Assembly: GCA_964394835.1 (NCBI GenBank)
Contig: CAYMZA010000023.1
Coordinates: forward strand, 1-8,510
Reading direction: 5' to 3'
Length of the DNA stretch: 8,510 bases
DNA from: UM-FILTER-36-13 sp964394835
GTDB taxonomy: Bacteria > Patescibacteriota > Patescibacteriia > UBA1558 > GWA2-36-10
Shown: positions 5,386 through 8,510 of the stretch, in pieces
Position numbering within the stretch: the stretch's first letter is position 1
Layout of the letters: the number at the start of each line of letters is the position of its first letter
The notes under the pieces: generated by a model
Databases searched by the model: none
Told to the model about the DNA's origin: nothing
The model's input: only the letters and a program-made list of their open reading frames with translations
Made by a program: the position numbers and the translations under genes

Positions 5386-5435
5386 TTGATTTAATCAATA
5401 TTCTTAGCTAATACTAAACATAGTATATTACAGTT
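5386..5435. repeat. Right copy of 50-bp direct repeat (3' end of comF)
   Basis: This copy contains the authentic comF C-terminal codons and stop on the minus strand. On the plus strand it still reads DLINILS-stop, the exact C-terminus of the Nudix protein, with similar residues just before it. An internal hairpin, ATACTA/TAGTAT (5411-5416/5421-5426, loop AACA), corresponds to the one in the left copy. Confidence 0.9.
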
Positions 5436-6011
5436 GTCTTTTTCTAGAACTTTACTAGCTTGTTTAAGAGTAGTGCCTGTGGTAGTAATATCATCTACAA
5501 TTAAAACAGTTTTATTTTCTAAAGATATATTTGTATCTTTATTTTTTTTAAATGCATTATTTAAATTAAGTATTCTTTCTTTTTTATTTAACTTAGCTTG
5601 AGCTTTGGTATTCTTTATCTTTTTTAGTAGGGGGTAGTAAGGTTTATTTAATTTTTTAGCTAATCCTTTTGCTAGTATTTCTGTTTGATCAAATCCTCTT
5701 TGTTTATTCTTCTTTTTATGCAAAGGTATATTTGTAATATAGTCTATATTTAATTTTTTAGCTTGTTTATATAGTACATCTATCAATATGTTACTTAAGT
5801 TTTCTAAGTAATGATATTTAAATTCTTTTACTATATTATCTATTCTATTGTATTCTAAACAAATATAGCAGTTATCTTCTTTTTTTAATTTTGAAGAATT
5901 TAATATTTTTTTAGAACAAGAAGAACATAAAAGAGAACCTTCTTTTTTACAATTTAAACAAAATTGAGGCCAAATATATTCTAGTATATTTTCTAGTATT
6001 TTTTTAATCAT
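5391..6011 (-). CDS. comF: ComF family phosphoribosyltransferase-like competence protein
   Basis: ComF proteins act in the cytoplasm during natural transformation, where the family is thought to help pull incoming single-stranded DNA into the cell alongside the ComEC channel. Length (206 residues) is close to normal. The N-terminus holds the family's zinc-finger-like cysteines (C18, C21, C29, C32, then C48, C51). The conserved NIPLHKKKNKQRGFDQ stretch (94-109) follows, and the PRPP-binding loop of a type I phosphoribosyltransferase fold, VLIVDDITTTGTT (169-181), lies near the end. The start ATG at 6011 is 19 nt downstream of the clpC stop, implying an operon; AAAGAAAAG upstream is at best a weak ribosome-binding motif. 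The gene ends in the 50-bp repeat that is duplicated on the other side of fic, and it probably once overlapped the Nudix gene by 21 nt. Confidence 0.9.
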   Translation of the reverse strand: MIKKILENILEYIWPQFCLNCKKEGSLLCSSCSKKILNSSKLKKEDNCYICLEYNRIDNIVKEFKYHYLENLSNILIDVLYKQAKKLNIDYITNIPLHKKKNKQRGFDQTEILAKGLAKKLNKPYYPLLKKIKNTKAQAKLNKKERILNLNNAFKKNKDTNISLENKTVLIVDDITTTGTTLKQASKVLEKDNCNILCLVLAKNID

Positions 6012-6030
6012 CGCTTTTCTTTAATGATAA

Positions 6031-8481
6031 TTAAGTTATATTTATATTATTTTTTTCAATATTTACTTTAATTTTCTTTGGTTTCTTTTTTAATATTATA
6101 TTTGATAATTCATTAGTTAAATATTTATCTACTATTCTTTTCAAACTTCTCGCACCTTCTTGTTTCTCCCTCTTCTTTAGTAGTTTATTTATTACTTTAT
6201 TATCTAATTCTAAGTTAATATTATTCTTTTCTAGTTTATTATATAGTTCATCTATTTCTTTTTGTATAATCTGTTTTCCTGCTTGATTGCTTATTGGTTC
6301 AAAAACTATATTATCATCTATTCTATTTAAAAATTCAGGAGGGAAGTAGTCATTTAAAGATTTTAATATTTTTTTACTTGTGTTCTTAAAATTATTTTTA
6401 TTCTTTTCCGTATCAAAGCCCATTGTAGCTTGTTCATTAAACTTATCTAACCCAATATTACTAGTCATTACAATTAGACAATTTCTAAAATTAATAGTTC
6501 TACCACTAGCATCTGTTAATTCTCCTTCCTCTAAAATAGGTAAAAGAAGATTAAAGACATCTTTATGTGCTTTTTCTATTTCATCAAAAAGTATTAGAGT
6601 GTAGGGTTTATTCTTTACTACATCTGTTAATTTATTACCTTCATTATATCCTACATAACCAGCAGGAGCACCTATTAGTTTAGAGATATTAAACTTTTCT
6701 GAGAATTCTGACATATCAATTCTTAACATATTATGTGATCCACCAAATATATGCTTAGCTAATTCTTTAGCAGTTTCTGTTTTACCTACTCCTGAAGGTC
6801 CTAAGAACATAAAACTAGCTAATGGTTTATTACTATCATGTAATCCTGTTTTAGCTTTTCGTATACTATTTGAAATATTGTTTAAAGCTTTTTCTTGTCC
6901 AAAGATATTTTTACCTATATTTTTTTCTAGTTTTAGTAAACTTTTACTATTATCTTTAGTAATATCTTTTAATGGTATTTTAGTTATTTCAGAGATTATT
7001 TCTTTTATATCATTTTCATTAATACTACCTAATGATATTTTATTATCTTTTTCTTGTTTCTTCTTTAAACTTTTTAATTTCTTTTTCTTTTTTTCTTCTT
7101 CATCTCTCGTTTCTTTAGCTAGTTCATAGTCTTCGTCTAGTATAGCTTGATGTTTTGTTGTTTTTAATTCTTCTAGATTATCTTTAACTTCCTTTATCTT
7201 TTTTAGATAACTTTTCTTTGTATTCTTTACTTTTATCCTAGAAGCAGCTTCATCTATGAGGTCTATGGCTTTATCTGGTAATTGTTTATCTGGTAAGAAT
7301 CTTTTACTTAATTCTACAGCTTGTTTAATAGCTTGTTCTGTTATTACTACATTATGAAATTTCTCATAGTTTTCTTTTAATCCTTGTAGTATTTTATATG
7401 TTTCATCTTCACTAGATTCATCTATTACTATAGTTTGGAATCTTCTTTCTAAGGCTCTATCTGTTTCTATATGCTTCTTATACTCCTCAAAGGTAGTTGC
7501 ACCTATACATCTTAAGCTACCCCTTGCTAAAGCAGGTTTTAAGATATTAGCTGCGTCTAAAGATCCACCTGTAGACCCCGCACCCATTATAGTATGAAGT
7601 TCATCGATAAACAGTATATTATCTTCATCAGCACTAATATCATCAATTATTTGTCTTAATCTACTTTCAAATTCACCTCTATACATAGTACCAGCCAATA
7701 GTCCAGACATATCAAGATTAAGTATCTTTTTATTAATCAACACATCTGGTACTTTTTTTTCTGTAATTCTTTTAGCCAACCCTTCTATTATTGCTGTTTT
7801 ACCTACTCCAGCATCTCCTAATAGTACAGGGTTATTCTTAGTTCTTCTGCTTAATATTTCTATTAGTCTATTTATTTCTATTTCTCTTCCTATTACAGGG
7901 TCTATATTTTCTTGTATTTCTTTATTTGTTAAATCTACAGTAAAACTATCTAAAATACTTTCTTCTTCAGGGTCTTCCAAAAGACTATCTACTTCTTTAT
8001 GTATTTCTTCACCAGTTAAATCATTAAATTTAGAAGTACTTTTCATTATCATTTCTAAATGTTGTTTTAAGCTTTTACTGTTTAACTTAGCTTTGGTAAA
8101 CATTTCTTTTAATTTACTATCTTCACTTTCATTAATACTGAATAGTAAATGTTCCGTACCAATATATTTATGTTTATATCTATATGCTAAAGATACAGAG
8201 GATTCTATAATCTTCTCAGTTTCTTTAGATGGTTGAGGAAACTTAGTAATATCTTCTAATATGGTTTGTTTGAGTTTTGCTTTTAATATTTCTTCCCAAT
8301 ATTTATTATCTATCCTTTGTTTTATAATAACATCAGCGCCTAAAGAGCCCTTAGCATTAAGTAATGCTATGAATATATCTTTAGGTTCTATTTCTTTTTG
8401 ACCATTATTAAAAGCAAGATTTTGAGCATCAATTAAAACTTTTTTAAAGTGAAATGTAAATCTATTTAATATATTTTCCAT
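6031..8481 (-). CDS. clpC: ClpC-type AAA+ unfoldase, regulatory subunit of the Clp protease
   Basis: This Hsp100 protein unfolds substrates with ATP and threads them into the ClpP peptidase chamber. Its 816 residues match ClpC length. Domains in order: two Clp_N repeats (about 8-80 and 84-150); AAA+ domain 1 with Walker A GDAGVGKT (222-229), pore loop around Y267, Walker B ILFIDE (289-294) and arginine finger in ALERRF (343-348); a short UVR-type coiled-coil middle domain (about 440-480, DYELAKETRDEE, very Lys/Glu-rich), which distinguishes ClpC from ClpB; AAA+ domain 2 with Walker A GPSGVGKT (561-568), pore loop GYVGY (608-612), Walker B LILFDE (629-634), sensor 1 in TSN (673-675) and sensor 2 GAR (776-778). 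The MGFD loop (687-690) fits the xGF ClpP-docking tripeptide. No clpP or adaptor gene is in the window. The start gives a complete Clp_N domain; only a weak AAGAAA precedes it. comF follows after 19 nt. Confidence 0.95.
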   Translation of the reverse strand: MENILNRFTFHFKKVLIDAQNLAFNNGQKEIEPKDIFIALLNAKGSLGADVIIKQRIDNKYWEEILKAKLKQTILEDITKFPQPSKETEKIIESSVSLAYRYKHKYIGTEHLLFSINESEDSKLKEMFTKAKLNSKSLKQHLEMIMKSTSKFNDLTGEEIHKEVDSLLEDPEEESILDSFTVDLTNKEIQENIDPVIGREIEINRLIEILSRRTKNNPVLLGDAGVGKTAIIEGLAKRITEKKVPDVLINKKILNLDMSGLLAGTMYRGEFESRLRQIIDDISADEDNILFIDELHTIMGAGSTGGSLDAANILKPALARGSLRCIGATTFEEYKKHIETDRALERRFQTIVIDESSEDETYKILQGLKENYEKFHNVVITEQAIKQAVELSKRFLPDKQLPDKAIDLIDEAASRIKVKNTKKSYLKKIKEVKDNLEELKTTKHQAILDEDYELAKETRDEEEKKKKKLKSLKKKQEKDNKISLGSINENDIKEIISEITKIPLKDITKDNSKSLLKLEKNIGKNIFGQEKALNNISNSIRKAKTGLHDSNKPLASFMFLGPSGVGKTETAKELAKHIFGGSHNMLRIDMSEFSEKFNISKLIGAPAGYVGYNEGNKLTDVVKNKPYTLILFDEIEKAHKDVFNLLLPILEEGELTDASGRTINFRNCLIVMTSNIGLDKFNEQATMGFDTEKNKNNFKNTSKKILKSLNDYFPPEFLNRIDDNIVFEPISNQAGKQIIQKEIDELYNKLEKNNINLELDNKVINKLLKKREKQEGARSLKRIVDKYLTNELSNIILKKKPKKIKVNIEKNNINIT

Positions 8482-8482
8482 A

Positions 8483-8509
8483 TTACATATTTCTTAAAGC
8501 TTTTATTCT
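8483..8509 (-). CDS. Possible 3' end of an upstream gene
   Basis: On the minus strand one frame entering from the window edge reads RIKALRNM and stops with TAA 1 nt before the clpC ATG. The tight spacing and TAA stop match the style of the other genes, so clpC may be internal to an operon. With eight codons this cannot be distinguished from chance and no family can be named. Confidence 0.25.
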   Translation of the reverse strand, partial: RIKALRNM

Positions 8510-8510
8510 T

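Noticed and set aside
6380..7129. Plus-strand open frames opposite clpC, hydrophobic and Phe/Ser-rich
   Set aside because: The composition is the antisense image of the Lys/Glu-rich ClpC middle and AAA+ domains.
1..8510. CRISPR array, insertion sequence, transposase or integrase
   Set aside because: No regularly spaced repeats and no recombinase motifs were seen; the only flanking repeats are the two 50-bp copies around fic.

Overview
The window looks like chromosomal DNA of a very AT-rich, small-genome bacterium, most likely a Patescibacteria/CPR lineage. The evidence is a short 706-residue valyl-tRNA synthetase with no C-terminal arm, compact gene packing with 2 to 19 nt gaps, almost no Shine-Dalgarno motifs, and TAA as the stop of all six complete genes. 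TGA is not reassigned, because the long genes read through without it. The phylum is an inference from protein style, not a search result.

Layout. On the minus strand at the left are valS (223-2343) and, 6 nt downstream of it, the start of a NodU-type carbamoyltransferase. That second gene is interrupted after 50 codons, shortly before the window edge. A 357-bp spacer (2344-2700) separates valS from the divergent plus-strand pair yibE/F-like and Nudix (2701-4214). The spacer contains a roughly 200-bp block with 47% GC (my count over 2461-2660) and several predicted helices. An extended -10 promoter precedes it and a clean 10-bp-stem terminator follows it, so it is probably an unrecognised structured RNA gene. 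Converging on the Nudix gene from the right, on the minus strand, are clpC (6031-8481), comF (5391-6011) and a Fic-domain AMP-transferase gene (4231-5325).

The most interesting structure is around fic. The gene is bracketed by a 50-bp direct repeat (4189-4238 and 5386-5435, 46/50 identical). The right copy is the true 3' end of comF. The left copy forms the 3' end of the Nudix gene and still encodes a comF C-terminus on the minus strand. The simplest reading is that nudix and comF once overlapped at their 3' ends and that a roughly 1.2-kb fic unit was inserted with duplication of the overlap, leaving both host genes full length. The fic unit carries its own near-consensus promoter and a 29-bp near-palindrome over the start site, and the Fic protein ends in a winged-helix DNA-binding domain. 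This suggests a self-regulated cassette.

Functionally the window mixes core translation (ValRS), protein quality control (ClpC), DNA uptake (ComF), membrane transport (YibE/F), nucleotide clean-up (Nudix) and a mobile-looking protein-modifying enzyme (Fic). No integrase, transposase, CRISPR array, tRNA or rRNA was found.
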